Shown here: positions 53,855-64,000 of the stretch, one piece after another
Layout: each line of letters starts with the position of its first letter
Numbering within the stretch: position 1 is the first letter of the stretch
DNA from: Paguma larvata
Taxonomy: Eukaryota; Chordata; Mammalia; Carnivora; Viverridae
Reading direction: 5' to 3'
Length of the DNA stretch: 64,000 nucleotides
NCBI GenBank assembly: GCA_030068075.1
Contig: CM057830.1
Location: 23,344,247-23,408,246, forward strand
Made by a program: the position numbers and the translations under genes
Notes under the pieces: generated by a model
Told to the model about the DNA's origin: nothing
The model's input: the letters and a program-made list of their open reading frames with translations, nothing else
The model's database searches: none

Positions 53855-54450
53855 ATAATAGCCAGTCACAAAAAGACAAATACTCCATGATTCTACTCCT
53901 ACGAGATATCTCTAGTCAACTTCACACAATCACAGAAAGGAATGGACCCCCAATGTGACTGCATTTAGAGATAGGACCTTTAAGGAGGTCAAGTGGAATA
54001 AGGTGATAAGGGTGGAGCCCTCATCTTAGAGAAATGGTATCCTTAAAGAAGAGGAAGAGACACCAGAGACCTCTCTTGATGCACACACACAGAGGAAAGG
54101 CTATGTGAAGATGCAGAGACAAGGTAGGAAGCCAGGAAGAGGCTCCTCACCAGAAACCGACCCTGACAGCACCTTAATATTGGACTTCCAGTGCCTAGAA
54201 CTGTAAGAAAATAAATTTCTGTGGTTTAAAGAGTGGAATGCTAGTTGCCAGCGACAGGAGAGAGGGGTGAGTGGGGAGTCAGTAATCAAAGGGCATAAAG
54301 GTTCATTTATGCAAGATGAGTAAGCTCTGGAGACCTGCTGTACAACATTGAACCTGTAGTCAACAATACTTTATTATATACTTGAGAATTTAACAGGATA
54401 GATTTCAAATGAAGCGTTCTTACCACAGTAAAGTAAAAAAAATTTTTAAA
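53855..54450 (+). mobile_element. L1 3' UTR split by an MLT1 fragment
   Basis: Left: AGTCACAAAAAGACAAATAC, TCCATGATTCTACTCCTACG, AGATATCTCTAGTCAAC. Right: GGAATGCTAGTTGCCAGCGA, GCAAGATGAGTAAGCTCTGG, AGACCTGCTGTACAACATTG, CTTACCACAGTAAAGTAAAA. Together they follow one L1 3' UTR in order. Confidence 0.8.
53943..54230 (+). mobile_element. MLT1 (MaLR) LTR fragment without ends
   Basis: CCCCAATGTGACTGCATTTA, GAGATAGGACCTTTAAGGAG, GGTGGAGCCCTCATCTTAGA, GAGGCTCCTCACCAGAAACC, TATTGGACTTCCAGTGCC and GAAAATAAATTTCTGTGGTT are MLT1 landmarks in sense. Both LTR termini are missing, which is unusual for a simple insertion in the L1. Confidence 0.85.
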
Positions 54451-54950
54451 GAAATGAATGAACTAGAAAAAGAGAAAATAATAGAAAGAGTGCCATAAAA
54501 AAGGTAATTGAAACCTAAACAAAATCACGGAGTAGGATTTTTATTCCATGTCTTGGGCGTGATGCTTAAGGAAAGCAGATCTAATTGGAGAAAGATAGGA
54601 GGCAGATGAAGTCTTTGGTGAGAACTGTAACGAGAAAATTAGGGCATTTTCAAGGGCTTTGAGCTTGAGAGTCATTACATCCCAATTCACTTTCCATTCC
54701 TTAGCTGTTCCTTTCATTATTCCTACATTTATTCATCATGGGGGTTGTTTGGGAACTTATAAGTCAGTTAAAGAACTGGGGGAGAGAAGTCTGTGATGAT
54801 TAGACAAGCAAAGAGGGAAAGGAAGAAGTTGGGAGAATGGTGTGTTTTTGTGTGCTGAAGTGCATAAGATGGAAATTGTTACCTGTAAGAAGCAACAAGG
54901 AAACAAGACAGGTCATATGCCATTGCTCATCCTTTTTCTGATGCAACTTA
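54451..54950. other. unique sequence
   Basis: Nothing was recognised. Confidence 0.4.
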
Positions 54951-54954
54951 TCAG

Positions 54955-55300
54955 GTATTCATTCACTTACTGAATATTTAATGAACAGGTTTATATGAAC
55001 ACAGTGTCCTAGGCGAAAGGCATTCATGATGAACAAGACCTGCCTATAGCTTTCAGTCTATTGGGATAACAGGCATAGAACAAAGAAGCAAATACCATTA
55101 AGTGCTAAAAAGAAGTAGAGCGTAAAATGAGAACGTTTGATAAGGGAACCTATTATCATCTCAGTGCTGAGAAAAGACTTCTCTGAGGACATCATGTTTA
55201 AGTTGAGACCTGAATGATGTGTAGGATTTAATTTATGTGTTGAGGGAAGGGAACAGTGTTCCCAAAAGAGGGAATAGCAAGTAATAAGAAGAGGAGAGGA
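54955..55300 (-). mobile_element. L2 3' end, antisense
   Basis: TATTCATTCACTTACTGAAT, TTCATGATGAACAAGACCTG, CTATAGCTTTCAGTCTATTG, TTGAGACCTGAATGATGTGT and GGAACAGTGTTCCC match the inverted L2 3' UTR in order. Confidence 0.7.
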
Positions 55301-55310
55301 CATTGTACAT

Positions 55311-55327
55311 GATATATATATATATAT
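55311..55327. repeat. short (TA)n run
   Basis: Alternating AT between the two L2 fragments. Confidence 0.85.
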
Positions 55328-55334
55328 AAACTAA

Positions 55335-56205
55335 GAGCCACTTTTCTTTTTAATCTTCCCTGACTAATGGGATGAAATCACCATCCTCCCAGTTACAAAG
55401 CCAGTAATTTTGGACCCTACCGTTTCTGCATCCCTTTACCCCCCTTTACCCTTATTCTAGTCACCATATCCATTTAACAACAGTTCTTTCTCTTTGTATC
55501 TCCACATCTCTCTCAGTCCTTGTGCTGCACTTCATCCTTAACTTAATTCAGTACCTGGTTGCTTACCGTTCAACCCATCACCTTCTCACTTTCAGCAGAA
55601 TTGACTTTCAGTGTTATTTGCTTATGACACTGTCAACACAAACCTATTTAATAACATAACCCTGCCTACAGAATAAAGAGCCTCATCTTTATATGCTCTC
55701 TCCATTGTAATCCAGATACTTCCTCATCTTCTGCCATTGGCTTCACACTCTGGTCACAAGCACCTCCTCGATATTTCCTGCCCATTAGCAGTCACAGGTC
55801 TGTCCAGATCCTTTGCTTCTTGGTCAACATAGTCAGAATCCATCTGGCCTTCCTCATAATCCTATGATTTTTACCTGCTCCTCCCACTTTTCAGCATTTC
55901 TGTTCTCTGCCTGACATTGTAATGTGTCCTTTAGTGGCTCTCCAACTAGATTTTAATTTTTTAAAATGTATTTAATTATTTTGAGAGAGAGAGGGAGGGA
56001 GTGAGAGAGAAATACCCAAACAGGCTCTGCACTGTCAGCACAGAGCCTGATGCAGGGCTCGAACTCACAACCATGAGATCTTGACCTGAGGTGAAATTAA
56101 GAAGAGTCAGACGCTTAACCGCCTGCGTCCCCAATGAGATTTTAAATTCCGCAAGGTCAAGGGATTTGTCTTAATCATTTTTATATTCCTTCTCTGCCTT
56201 GTTTT
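55335..56205 (+). mobile_element. L2 fragment, sense, with nested SINE
   Basis: CCAGTAATTTTGGACCCTAC, CTTAATTCAGTACCTGG, TTGTAATCCAGATACTTCCT, TCCTCGATATTTCCTGCCCA, CATAGTCAGAATCCATCTGG and AGATTTTAAATTCCGCAAGG, AAGGGATTTGTCTTAATCA fit L2 ORF2/3' UTR in sense. It abuts the antisense L2 fragment to its left, giving a tail-to-tail or rearranged L2 pair. Confidence 0.65.
55957..56132 (-). mobile_element. SINEC, antisense, shortened head
   Basis: T-rich tail, inverted CT domain, CTGTCAGCACAGAGCCTGAT, GGGCTCGAACTCACAACCAT and TCAGACGCTTAACCGC. The head then shortens to CTGCGTCCCC and lacks GAGCCACCCAGG. Duplication with two mismatches: AACTAGATTTTAA (55944-55956) and AATGAGATTTTAA (56133-56145). 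Confidence 0.93.
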
Positions 56206-57430
56206 TATAAATTTCCAAAGTTGGAGACAAAAGTTTACATTCCAGACTTTTAGCAACTTCCTGCAACTGAGAAAAGGGGGCTGAGGAAGAGGAGATAGTT
56301 AAAGGGTACTTGGGAAAAGTAATTTAGACTATTTTATGGTTTATATTCTTTTCTTGATCAGCTGGGAGCATTCTCAGCATTTTGGCTATGAATAATGTTC
56401 TAAGAAAAGTCATCAAATAAAGAGACTCGAACTTTGTATGAGATCAAACACCCACATTTTAAAAAATGAACATTTTTAGCAGCCACATTTAAGCTCTTTG
56501 ATTGCTGGATATCTGGTGTTAGAGCAAATGTCTTTAAATGATTGCTTTTAAAGACTTGCATTAGAAAAACTGAACATTTACGATTTCAGACACGAAATTA
56601 TTGAATATAATTCATTAATTTAACAAATACTGATTAATCACTCACTGGGGATCAGGTATAATGAAACCCAAAATTTGCTCCCGGCTTTGGTCTTGCTTGT
56701 TTTACTCCATTACTAATTGAGTCTTAGGACTCACAGCAGGCCTATAAATTGCCTGACCTCTGCTGTTGGCCCCTTCCTAACCCTGACACTAATAACACAG
56801 GTGAATCCAAGGAGGGAGAACTACCGAGTTTTCACCTGTCATATTCAAGCTCTTATTTTTTCCGGAACTAATGCTTTGTACAAATCAAAAGACATGCAGG
56901 CAGAATAACAAATGAAAATCCTTTTGGGCTTTTCAGCCAACAATAAAATATTTCTATAAAAATGGAAGTGTACAAGATGGTGGCCATCTGTTGTTTCAAA
57001 ACAACAGAACTATATTTAAACCTAATTACTGTGTAAGGTCTGTGCCTTGAAAACAAGGGCAAAATTGTTTATGTTTATCTAAATGAGGGAAGCTTTTGTG
57101 TTCTACTATGTTTTCATTTATCTAGGCTGGAATGAGATTGGATAACTTTTACTGACTGAATGTAGTTACTCGTATTAACAGACAAGATTGGTTGAGAAAA
57201 CTGCCCTTTAATTTTATTATTCATGAACTACATGGATGTCAAACTGGACAATACTGATCTTTTCCCCTTTATTTTGAGTGACTTGAAATCCTGACATATC
57301 AGCATAGTAAATTCATAAGAATTCAGTGATAATGGAAATCACTAGCAGAGTCTGAACTTTCTCTCATTTTCCCCCCAAAGGTTTGAAACATATAAATCAT
57401 GATAGAAATAGCAATTAGAATAATTGCAAA
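56206..57430. other. unique sequence
   Basis: Nothing was recognised; short ORFs only. Confidence 0.45.
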
Positions 57431-57443
57431 AAATTTTCATTGA

Positions 57444-57556
57444 GGGGCGTCTGGGTGGCTCAGTCGTTAAGTTTCTGACTCTTGGTCATGATCTCAAGGT
57501 TTGCAAGTTCGAGCCTTGCATTGGGCTCTGTGCTGACAGCATGGAGACTGCATGGG

Positions 57557-57605
<49 letters not shown>

Positions 57606-57659
57606 CACTCCTGCCTCTCTCTCAAAAATAAACAAATAAAAATTAAAGAAAAAATTTTT
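57444..57659 (+). mobile_element. SINEC with expanded (CT)n
   Basis: The head is GGGGCGTCTGGGTGGCTCAG, then GGTCATGATCTCAAGG, GTTCGAGCCTTGCATTGGGC, a perfect (CT) run of about 40 bp at 57561-57600 and an A-rich tail. The head has a small deletion (TCGTTAAGTTTC). Duplication: AAATTTTCATTGA (57431-57443) and AAAGTTTTCATTGA (57660-57673). Confidence 0.96.
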
Positions 57660-57673
57660 AAAGTTTTCATTGA

Positions 57674-58249
57674 AGCATATACCTATGCACGTTAGGTTTT
57701 AACTAAAAAGTATTCTTTCAGATATTCAATAAAATTGATACCATTAAATTACATTATTAACATTAATCTTTTTTACTTTAAAAATGACTTCAATGAAAAT
57801 CCTATACATTATTTTAATTTTTGGCACATTTTCAGTGTTAACTAGAGGAATTACATAAGGTAATCTTGTAAAAGGTTTTCATTTATACTGTTACGCTTTA
57901 TGTGAATGAAATATATGTGAGGTATATATTTTTGAATAAGATATTAGTATCACTATTGCAAATTTTTTTTACAGAGGCTAATAAGCTATGTCCAGCAAGC
58001 ACACGTTGCTCAGATATATATTTTGCTTACTTTGCACTGTAGTTGGAAAATACACAAACATGGAAGTTAGTCACCAGTATTTTGTCAATGTAAAAATCTG
58101 ATTTTTGGCTTCCTTTTTAAAGTATGAGAAGCAAACATTGCACATCCAGACCATGATGTAGATCACAATCTCAGAATACCTGAAATAGGGAGTGTCAGGG
58201 GAAAAATTGTATTGTTCTTTTAAGACGACTGTGCTCTCTGTGGTCATGA
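57674..58249. other. AT-rich unique sequence
   Basis: Nothing was recognised. Confidence 0.45.
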
Positions 58250-58262
58250 TTTAAAAATGTAA

Positions 58263-58437
58263 CACAGAGGTGCCTTCGTGGCTCAGTCACTTAAGTGTTC
58301 GACTTCGGCTCAGGTCATGATCTCTCAGTTCATGAGTTCAAGCCCCGTGTCGGGCTCTGTGCTGACAGTTCGGAGCCTGGAGCCTGCTTCAGATTCTCTG
58401 TCTCCCTCTCTCTCTGCTCCTCCCCCATTCGTGCTCG

Positions 58438-58478
<41 letters not shown>

Positions 58479-58514
58479 AAATGAATAAATTTTAAAATAA
58501 ATCCTTTTAAAAAA
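58263..58514 (+). mobile_element. SINEC (first of a tandem pair)
   Basis: The head is GAGGTGCCTTCGTGGCTCAG, then GGCTCAGGTCATGATCTCTC, AAGCCCCGTGTCGGGCTCTG, a (CT)n run to 58477 and an A-rich tail. Duplication: TTTAAAAATGTAA (58250-58262) and ATTAAAATGTAA (58515-58526). Confidence 0.95.
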
Positions 58515-58533
58515 ATTAAAATGTAAAATATTC

Positions 58534-58722
58534 ATGGCACCTGGGTGGCTCAGTTGGTAAGAGTCCAACTCTCCATTTCAGCTCATGTAATGATCTCACA
58601 GTTGTGAGTTCGAGCTCCTCATCCAGCCTGCTTGGAATTCTCTGTCTCCCTTCTCTCTAGCTGTCCTCTGCTCACATTTACTCTCTCCCTCTCTCTCACA
58701 ATAAATAAATAAACTTTAATAC
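58534..58722 (+). mobile_element. SINEC (second of a tandem pair)
   Basis: The head is TGGCACCTGGGTGGCTCAGT, then AATGATCTCACAGTTGTGAG, CCTGCTTGGAATTCTC, the CT domain and an AATAAATAAATAAAC tail. Duplication: ATGTAAAATATTC (58521-58533) and ATGTGAAATATTC (58723-58735). Its 5' duplication overlaps the 3' duplication of the first copy. Confidence 0.95.
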
Positions 58723-58784
58723 ATGTGAAATATTCTACCTGAATGAGAGCACTTGTGAGGTAACATTTCAGGTATGGCATCTCC

Positions 58785-58905
58785 CCCACTAGAATGCAAA
58801 CTCCATGAGGGCCAGGATTGGGTGCTGCTGTGTCTTCTGGTCTACCAGAATCCCTGGCATGTATATGTGCTCAACAAAGATTGTGTTGACTGAATGAATG
58901 AATGT
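58785..58905 (+). mobile_element. L2 3' terminus
   Basis: CCCCCACTAGAATGCAAACT, CCATGAGGGCCAGGATTGGG, AGAATCCCTGGCATGTATAT, GTGCTCAACAAAGATTGTGT and the terminal (TGAA)n repeat are a text-book L2 3' end. Confidence 0.93.
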
Positions 58906-59256
58906 ACCTTTTCTCTTTCTGTCACCCTCGTCCTGTTGTCTCTCCTGTGGTCCTCTGCTATCCAGGGCTACCATTCTATTATTTAATGCCAGAAAACCCT
59001 CCATTGGGGGGTTGCTCTTCACTTTTTTGTTTTTTGTTTTTTGTTTTAGCCTCTTCACTTTCATACCATTAGTGCTAGTAACAAAAGAACCAAGAATCCA
59101 CTCACTGAGATGTGGCTCAGTCAGAAACATTTAGAATTCGAAAGTAAGTATATTAAGCTAAATGTAGCTGTAATAGTAAATAATGGCTATAGGATGATAT
59201 TAAAAATCTCAATTGTATACAAGGAAGAATTTTGGAGGAGTCTAGTATTAAGCCTT

Positions 59257-59415
59257 GCTTTCTAAACTTGAATGTTTGTATGGATCACATTGGGGATCTT
59301 GTTAAAATACAAATTATTATTGGATTAGATGGAGTGGATCCTGAGAATCTGCATATATAATAAGTTTCCAGGTGGTGTTGATGCAGCTGGTCCATGGACC
59401 ATACTTTAAGTAAGA
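59257..59415 (+). mobile_element. MER5A (hAT-Charlie MITE)
   Basis: TTTCTAAACTTGAATGTTTG, CACATTGGGGATCTTGTTAA, CTGAGAATCTGCATATATAA, TAAGTTTCCAGGTGGTGTTG, ATGCAGCTGGTCCATGGACC and ATACTTTAAGTA follow MER5A from near one end to the other. It is an ancient non-autonomous DNA transposon. Confidence 0.88.
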
Positions 59416-59594
59416 AGATAAAGAGCAACTGCTTATTCTTTTGAGAACGGTCATGGTTTGAAGCTATACATGATAAAATTGATGGGCATTTATCAACTTG
59501 CTGGAAGAACTTCGTTTCCTGAAAATATCCAAATGGCACACATACTTGGAGTAAGAACTTTATAGTGGTACCCTGGGTGGGACCTCAGATACAA

Positions 59595-59735
59595 TCTCTT
59601 GCCTCATTTTACACAATGAAACTCTGTGAAGCCTAAAGATATCTAGTGACTTACATAGATCACCCAGCCCCTTTGATGCTGCACCCAACTAGAACCCAGG
59701 TTTTTTGTTCCCAGATTCATGCTCTTTAAAAAAGA
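59595..59735 (-). mobile_element. MIR-like remnant, antisense
   Basis: TTGCCTCATTTTACACAATG, AGTGACTTACATAGATCACC, CTAGAACCCAGGTTTTTTGT and TTCATGCTCTTTAAA resemble an inverted MIR core and head. Degenerate. Confidence 0.55.
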
Positions 59736-60265
59736 TCCAGTTCCCTCTTAGCTATTGAAATTACAGTAGCTTACCTTATATAAAACATTACAAATTTACT
59801 GAACTTTAAAATGTACTTAATTTCACTTAATATTAAGGGCTTCATTAAAGTCAGTCAAAATGAAAGGAAATAGTCATCCGTTTCATAGTGATTTTTATTT
59901 CCTGTGGGCAAATTTATTAAATTTACCGTTATTAAATTTTGAAAACAATACTGAAAACATTTAGAGTGTCTTTTATTGAGCATTACTGAGTATCAGATGA
60001 CAAACAGCTTTGGTGAACTAGTGTGTTTCTTCCTGAAGAGAACGTTTAATTTTATGACTAAAAATATAAAAATTTAGAAAAAGAAAGCAACAGAAATACC
60101 AAAACTCAATATTACTAAAATGAAGGATATATTTTTAGCTAAATTGAAGTTTATTTTAAATTTTAAAAATCTACATGGATCCCCCTCAACACCAATGTCA
60201 AAGATTTCTTATGTGTTTTATTCTGTAGTCTTTCACATCTAATCAGAAACCGTCTTCCTTTTACT

Positions 60266-60292
60266 TTGTGTGTATATGTGTGTGTGTATGTA
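60266..60292. repeat. imperfect (TG)n
   Basis: TGTG units broken by TATA. Confidence 0.85.
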
Positions 60293-60400
60293 AGTGCAAG
60301 TGTTATAAATTCTTAAAAGGAGGTAGAAGAGAATGATTTTTCCCCAGCGTGGTATAAAATAGAATGAAAAGGAGAATTATCTAATCTGCATAAATTAGAC

Positions 60401-60462
60401 ACTTAATATTCATTGGAGGTTTTATCATACTACTTAACATTCACTGGAAGTTTTATCATACT
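60401..60462. repeat. 31-bp tandem duplication, two copies
   Basis: The 31-bp units at 60401-60431 and 60432-60462 begin ACTTAATATTCATTGGAGGT and ACTTAACATTCACTGGAAGT and both end TTTATCATACT. They differ at three positions, all transitions. The units abut exactly, and neither resembles a known repeat family. Confidence 0.95.
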
Positions 60463-61893
60463 TGAAACATTTAGTTGGTCTAAAGATTTAACTACATTAT
60501 GTCACCAAATCAGAAGTCACATGTATCTGTGGGGGTTTACTGGAGCTTCTTGGGTTTTCCTGGGAAGAAGAAAATATTTTCATAGGGAAGTAGAAGGACT
60601 CATCACCAGCCCTTCTCCTCCATGCTACGCTCAGCCTTTTATTTCTCTGACACGTATTAGCAGGTTGAGAGCAACAAATGGAAGCTTCTTCTGACACAGG
60701 TTGGAAGAGCATGTTACTATGAAAGCATAAAGGGAAAATCAGGCAACATAATTGCTGGGCTAATTAGGCTCAGACCATTGAAGATCCTATAACATCCATA
60801 TTATTGTTATTGTTCTTACTATCACCTGAGTATTGTCTCCCAGATTACAAAGCACTTCCTCATATGTTAGTTTCATATCACAGCTTATGAAGTACTAGCA
60901 ATATAAATCATAATAATATTAAAGAATATCATTTTACTATTTCATGAATCCTTGATTTGCAGTGATGCCATCTTGTTTCCATAGTGATTATGAGGAACTA
61001 ATTGCTGTAGATTCTCAAACAGCATTTCCTTTTGAGAGCTGACAACAGGTGCTGGCATTTTAAGAAAGAGTAAATAATCCATGCATGCTCAAAAAATCGA
61101 AATGGTTACTAGGAATTTTTAAAAAATCATAATGCTGCTTAGGCAATGCCTAGAATTTTCTGGTACCTATAAGTTTTCAAAAGGGCCAGAGAGACCTCTT
61201 TTCTAATTCTTTCCCTGGCACTAATACCAGTAACTTCTGGCTATTAGGTATTTATGCCTGCGAGCTAATAGCACTCTTTAAAAAAAGCATAAAGATTCCA
61301 ACAGGCTTGAAAATAACAATTCATTGAGACATTTTCTTTACAGCTCTCATTTTGTTGTCACTGGCTTAATTCGCTTGCTTTGTTCCAAAGTATGAGCCAA
61401 AGTTAGACCATGGAAAATAGGCATCTTCTTAATTGGGAAAGAGGCTAGAGCTGCAGAAAAGAGTGATGAATGCCCAGGTGCAAAAAGGGGAACCTCAAGG
61501 TATGTTCAGAAATGGAAAAGTAGCCCCCAAACCAGATTGGTGTGGGCTGCTCTTTCCCTTATGCCTGAATAAAACCCATAATTTCTGATAAAGTTTGTTG
61601 CTACAGTTGAACAGTAGTAACGTTTTTGTGTGTAGAATCCTGAACTTGTAAAGTGATTATGTCTTTGTCAATGCTGTAATAAAATATGCCAGTGAATCCT
61701 AGTCTGTCTTGTAAAGTGACTCAGAGCTCTTGGAAAATCGCCAATTTTCAACTTCTTCAGTATTCTTAAAATCAGTTGAAAACTGATTGTGCTATTGATA
61801 TATATTATTTGAAGATATATTGTGTTTAGACCACACAGTTTCTTCTGTTCTGTGTCAATTGGTTGCCCACATTTAAAATTTGGGAGAGTTCCC

Positions 61894-62103
61894 AGGGCAC
61901 CTGGGTGGCTCAGTTGGTTATGTGTCTTGATTTTGGCTCAAGTCATGATCTCGCAGGTTCGTGGGTTCAGTTCCCCACTTCAGGCTCTGCACTGACAGTG
62001 TGGAGCCTTCTTGGGATCCTCTCTCTCTCTGTTTCTCTATCTGCTCCTTCCCCGCTCTCACATGTGTTCTCTCTCTCTCTCAAAATAAATAAGTAAACTT
62101 TAA
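61894..62103 (+). mobile_element. SINEC
   Basis: The head is AGGGCACCTGGGTGGCTCAG, then GGCTCAAGTCATGATCTCGC, the CT domain and a CAAAATAAATAAGTAAACTT tail. Imperfect 18-bp duplication: AAAATTTGGGAGAGTTCC (61875-61892) and AAAATTGGGAGATCTTCC (62104-62121). Confidence 0.95.
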
Positions 62104-62121
62104 AAAATTGGGAGATCTTCC

Positions 62122-62593
62122 ATAAGCATTACCTATCTTCTTGAAAAACTAAAGATCTAGCAATATTAGACTCACATTATGCTGGAGCCAAGTATAGCTG
62201 TCTCCTTTGGAAGGGACATTCTCTCTCCAATTTCCCAAGTCCTGGTAAACCTACTTCTTTTAGGGGACACAGTTTTTCTGTCACCTATTGGCATTCGTTG
62301 TAGAAATGGCTTTTCTAAACTTTGACCGATGCCCTGAGTGGTTGATTATTTTGAAAAGAATTGAATGAATCATTTTCTCTTGTCACTTTCTCTGTTATAT
62401 ATTGAGTATGGGAACCATGGAGAAGTTACAATTTTAAATGGATCAGTTTAACTGTGCACAATTGTAAAGGCTATATTGAAACAAAAGATAATTTAGAACA
62501 TATTTTCTCATTTAAGTGTTGTGTCTTTTAGGTAGGAGAGTAGAAAGGAAAGAAGAAATAGACATAACTCTTGTATCTCTTAGTGTTTCTCAA
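62122..62593. other. unique sequence
   Basis: Nothing was recognised. Confidence 0.4.
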
Positions 62594-62606
62594 TTTGTAA
62601 ATATTT

Positions 62607-62781
62607 TTTAAGTGTTTATAATAGTTTATTTTCAAATTGGTTTACATATAAGACCCAGTGTTCATCCCAACACATGCCCTCTTTAATGCCCGTCACCCCC
62701 TCTCCCCCCTCCCTCACCCCCCTCTCCCTCAGTTTGTTCTTAGCCTTTGAGAGTCTCTTATGTTTTATCTCCCTCTCTCTC
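62607..62781 (-). mobile_element. 5'-truncated felid-type L1, antisense
   Basis: AATAGTTTATTTTCAAATTG, GACCCAGTGTTCATCCCAAC, CCCTCTTTAATGCCCGTCAC, a C-rich stretch and TTGTTCTTAGCCTTTGAGAG are the felid-type L1 3' UTR in reverse. A perfect 13-bp duplication TTTGTAAATATTT lies at 62594-62606 and 62782-62794. Only about 175 bp inserted. Confidence 0.92.
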
Positions 62782-62809
62782 TTTGTAAATATTTCATGTT
62801 GAAGTGAAG

Positions 62810-63560
62810 AGTCAATTGAGAATCTACTCTGTCAGAAGTACACAGTTCCTCTCTTCTAATTCATGCTAGGGATATAAGAGGGTATGCTCCCTGGTCCTCC
62901 ACCCATTGCAGCGTCTGGTGGGTAAAAAATAAAAATATAGCAATAATTACAATAGAAAGTGATTAGGGTATAGTACAGGCAGGTACACAGGCAGGAAGAA
63001 GTGGACAGAAGTCATTCTGCTTGAGATGATCTGTGAAGATTCCACAAAAGTGGTCATTGAGCTGATTCTTAGAAAATAAATATGGTTTCATTGGCAGCGG
63101 AAATAGGGAAGGGCACTCTAATGAGGGGAAATGTAAAAGCAAAGACCCAGACGTGTGAAAGTTGATGTTATAAATTTTCTGACTGTTGGAAATGGGGGAT
63201 AGTGAAGAAAGTTGTGTAAGATTGGTAAAAAGCCTTTGAAGAGGCTTTTTATTCCCTCTCCAAGCTCAGGAGCCTTTTATGGTAGACAACGGGAAATAGT
63301 AACGTTTTGAAGGGAGAGTCTGTGTGATTAGAAAGGCAACTCTGAAGGCCCTGTGGAGTTGTGATTAGCAGTGGGAAGAAAACCGTGGAACCGGAAAGTC
63401 AAGGAGTTCCTTAGGAAGCTTTCAGGGATTGGCCAAGGAGAGGGGCTGTGAGCAAGAAGTGAAGCAACTGGCAGTAGGGAGGAATCCGAAGAGAAATAAC
63501 TGAAAGCTGTCTTTGAAGAAATCTTTCCAGTTGGATGTGGGTACTCAGAGGGCAAGATGA
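62810..63560 (-). mobile_element. L2 fragment, antisense
   Basis: AGAATCTACTCTGTCAGAAG, GCTAGGGATATAAGAGGG, ACAATAGAAAGTGATTAGGG, AGATGATCTGTGAAGATTCC, GAAGGGCACTCTAATGAGGG and AAATGTAAAAGCAAAGACCC are inverted L2 3' UTR landmarks in order. The right third is more degenerate. The 75-codon minus-strand ORF here (63328-63555) may be an L2 ORF2 remnant. Confidence 0.7.
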
Positions 63561-63616
63561 ATTGGAGGTTTGTAACTTGAGAAAGAGTAAAGAATTAATA
63601 CCAAAACCAAAATCAT

Positions 63617-63803
63617 GGGGTCACCTGGGTGACTCAGTCAGTTGAGCTTCCAACTTTGGCTCAGGTCATGATCTCATGGTTTATGAGTTTGAGCCCTGCA
63701 TCGGGCTCTCTGCTGTCATTATGGACTCTGCCTGGGATCCTCTGCCCCCCTCTCTCTCTGCCTTTCTCTCTTTCTCTCTCAAAAATAAACATTAAAAAAA
63801 AAA
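63617..63803 (+). mobile_element. SINEC
   Basis: The head is GGGGTCACCTGGGTGACTCA, then GGCTCAGGTCATGATCTCAT, GAGCCCTGCATCGGGCTCTC, the CT domain and an AAAAATAAACATTAAAAAAA tail. Duplication with one mismatch: AAAACCAAAATCAT (63603-63616) and AAAACCAAAATGAT (63804-63817). Confidence 0.96.
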
Positions 63804-63817
63804 AAAACCAAAATGAT

Positions 63818-64000
63818 AGTGTCCAGGAAGGGAAGTATTTTCTGCAGCATGCATAACAATCCCTGAGAAATGTAGAAACTCTGTCATCAAAGTCTCTTCC
63901 CCACAAATATTAATTGGGTATTTGAACCAAAAATTATTTGGTGTTCAGTGTTTTTGTTGTTGGTATTAGAAGGAATATTGTGAAATGTGAGTGAGCTTCT
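63818..64000. other. unique sequence to window end
   Basis: Nothing was recognised. Confidence 0.4.

Larger units (their letters stand above)
59736..61874. other. 2.1 kb of unique sequence
   Basis: No family was recognised. It contains a TG-rich microsatellite at about 60266-60292 and a 31-bp tandem duplication at 60401-60462. Confidence 0.5.

Noticed and set aside
57561..57600. Regularly repeated units that might suggest an array
   Set aside because: These are simple CT repeats inside SINEs. Nothing resembles a CRISPR array, and the genome is mammalian.

Overview
The window looks like nuclear DNA from a cat-family (felid) or close feliform carnivore genome. The main reason is about two dozen copies of a tRNA-derived SINE of the carnivore SINEC class. 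Their heads carry the feliform motifs GGTGGCTCAGTCGGTTAAG and CTCAGGTCATGATCTC, followed by a CT-rich stretch and an A-rich (AATAAA)n tail. Several truncated L1 tails also carry a 3' UTR motif (TATTGTCAAATTGGTTT) that I associate with felid L1. I found no protein-coding exon, RNA gene, promoter/CpG island or bacterial-type feature. Every ORF is short and either falls inside a repeat or is no longer than AT-rich non-coding DNA gives by chance. It is best read as intergenic or deep intronic DNA; no locus could be recognised.

Layout. 0-5 kb: an L2 fragment with a nested SINE, a SINE whose tail has become a (GATA)n microsatellite, and about 1.7 kb of decayed antisense L1 carrying two more SINEs. 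5-16 kb: mostly unique sequence with old MIR, L2, L1 and MaLR remnants and no young SINE. 16-26 kb: unique sequence with scattered MIR/L2, one AT-rich block and two SINEs. 26-39.5 kb: the most repeat-dense part. It holds SINEs with perfect target-site duplications, a SINE inserted in a SINE, a long L2 interrupted by an MLT1 LTR, two L1 tails with double poly(T) tracts, an inverted SINE pair and MER5-type DNA transposon remnants. 39.5-41.7 kb: unique. 41.7-43.5 kb: a cluster of antisense endogenous-retrovirus LTRs (one clear solo LTR with TG...CA ends and a 4-bp duplication, and a second LTR-like block) around an L1 tail. 43.5-57 kb: unique stretches with L1, MIR and L2 remnants, including an L1 3' end inserted into a MIR, an L1/MLT1 mosaic and two abutting L2 fragments in opposite orientation. 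57-64 kb: SINE-rich again, with L2, MER5A and a truncated L1.

Nothing here forms an operon, pathway or new system. The interest lies in transposon stratigraphy (who inserted into whom), a few potential secondary structures, one 31-bp tandem duplication, and long SINE-poor intervals that may be under constraint. All family assignments are from recognition of consensus motifs by eye. Boundaries marked by target-site duplications are precise to a few bases; those of old MIR, L2 and L1 pieces may be off by tens of bases.
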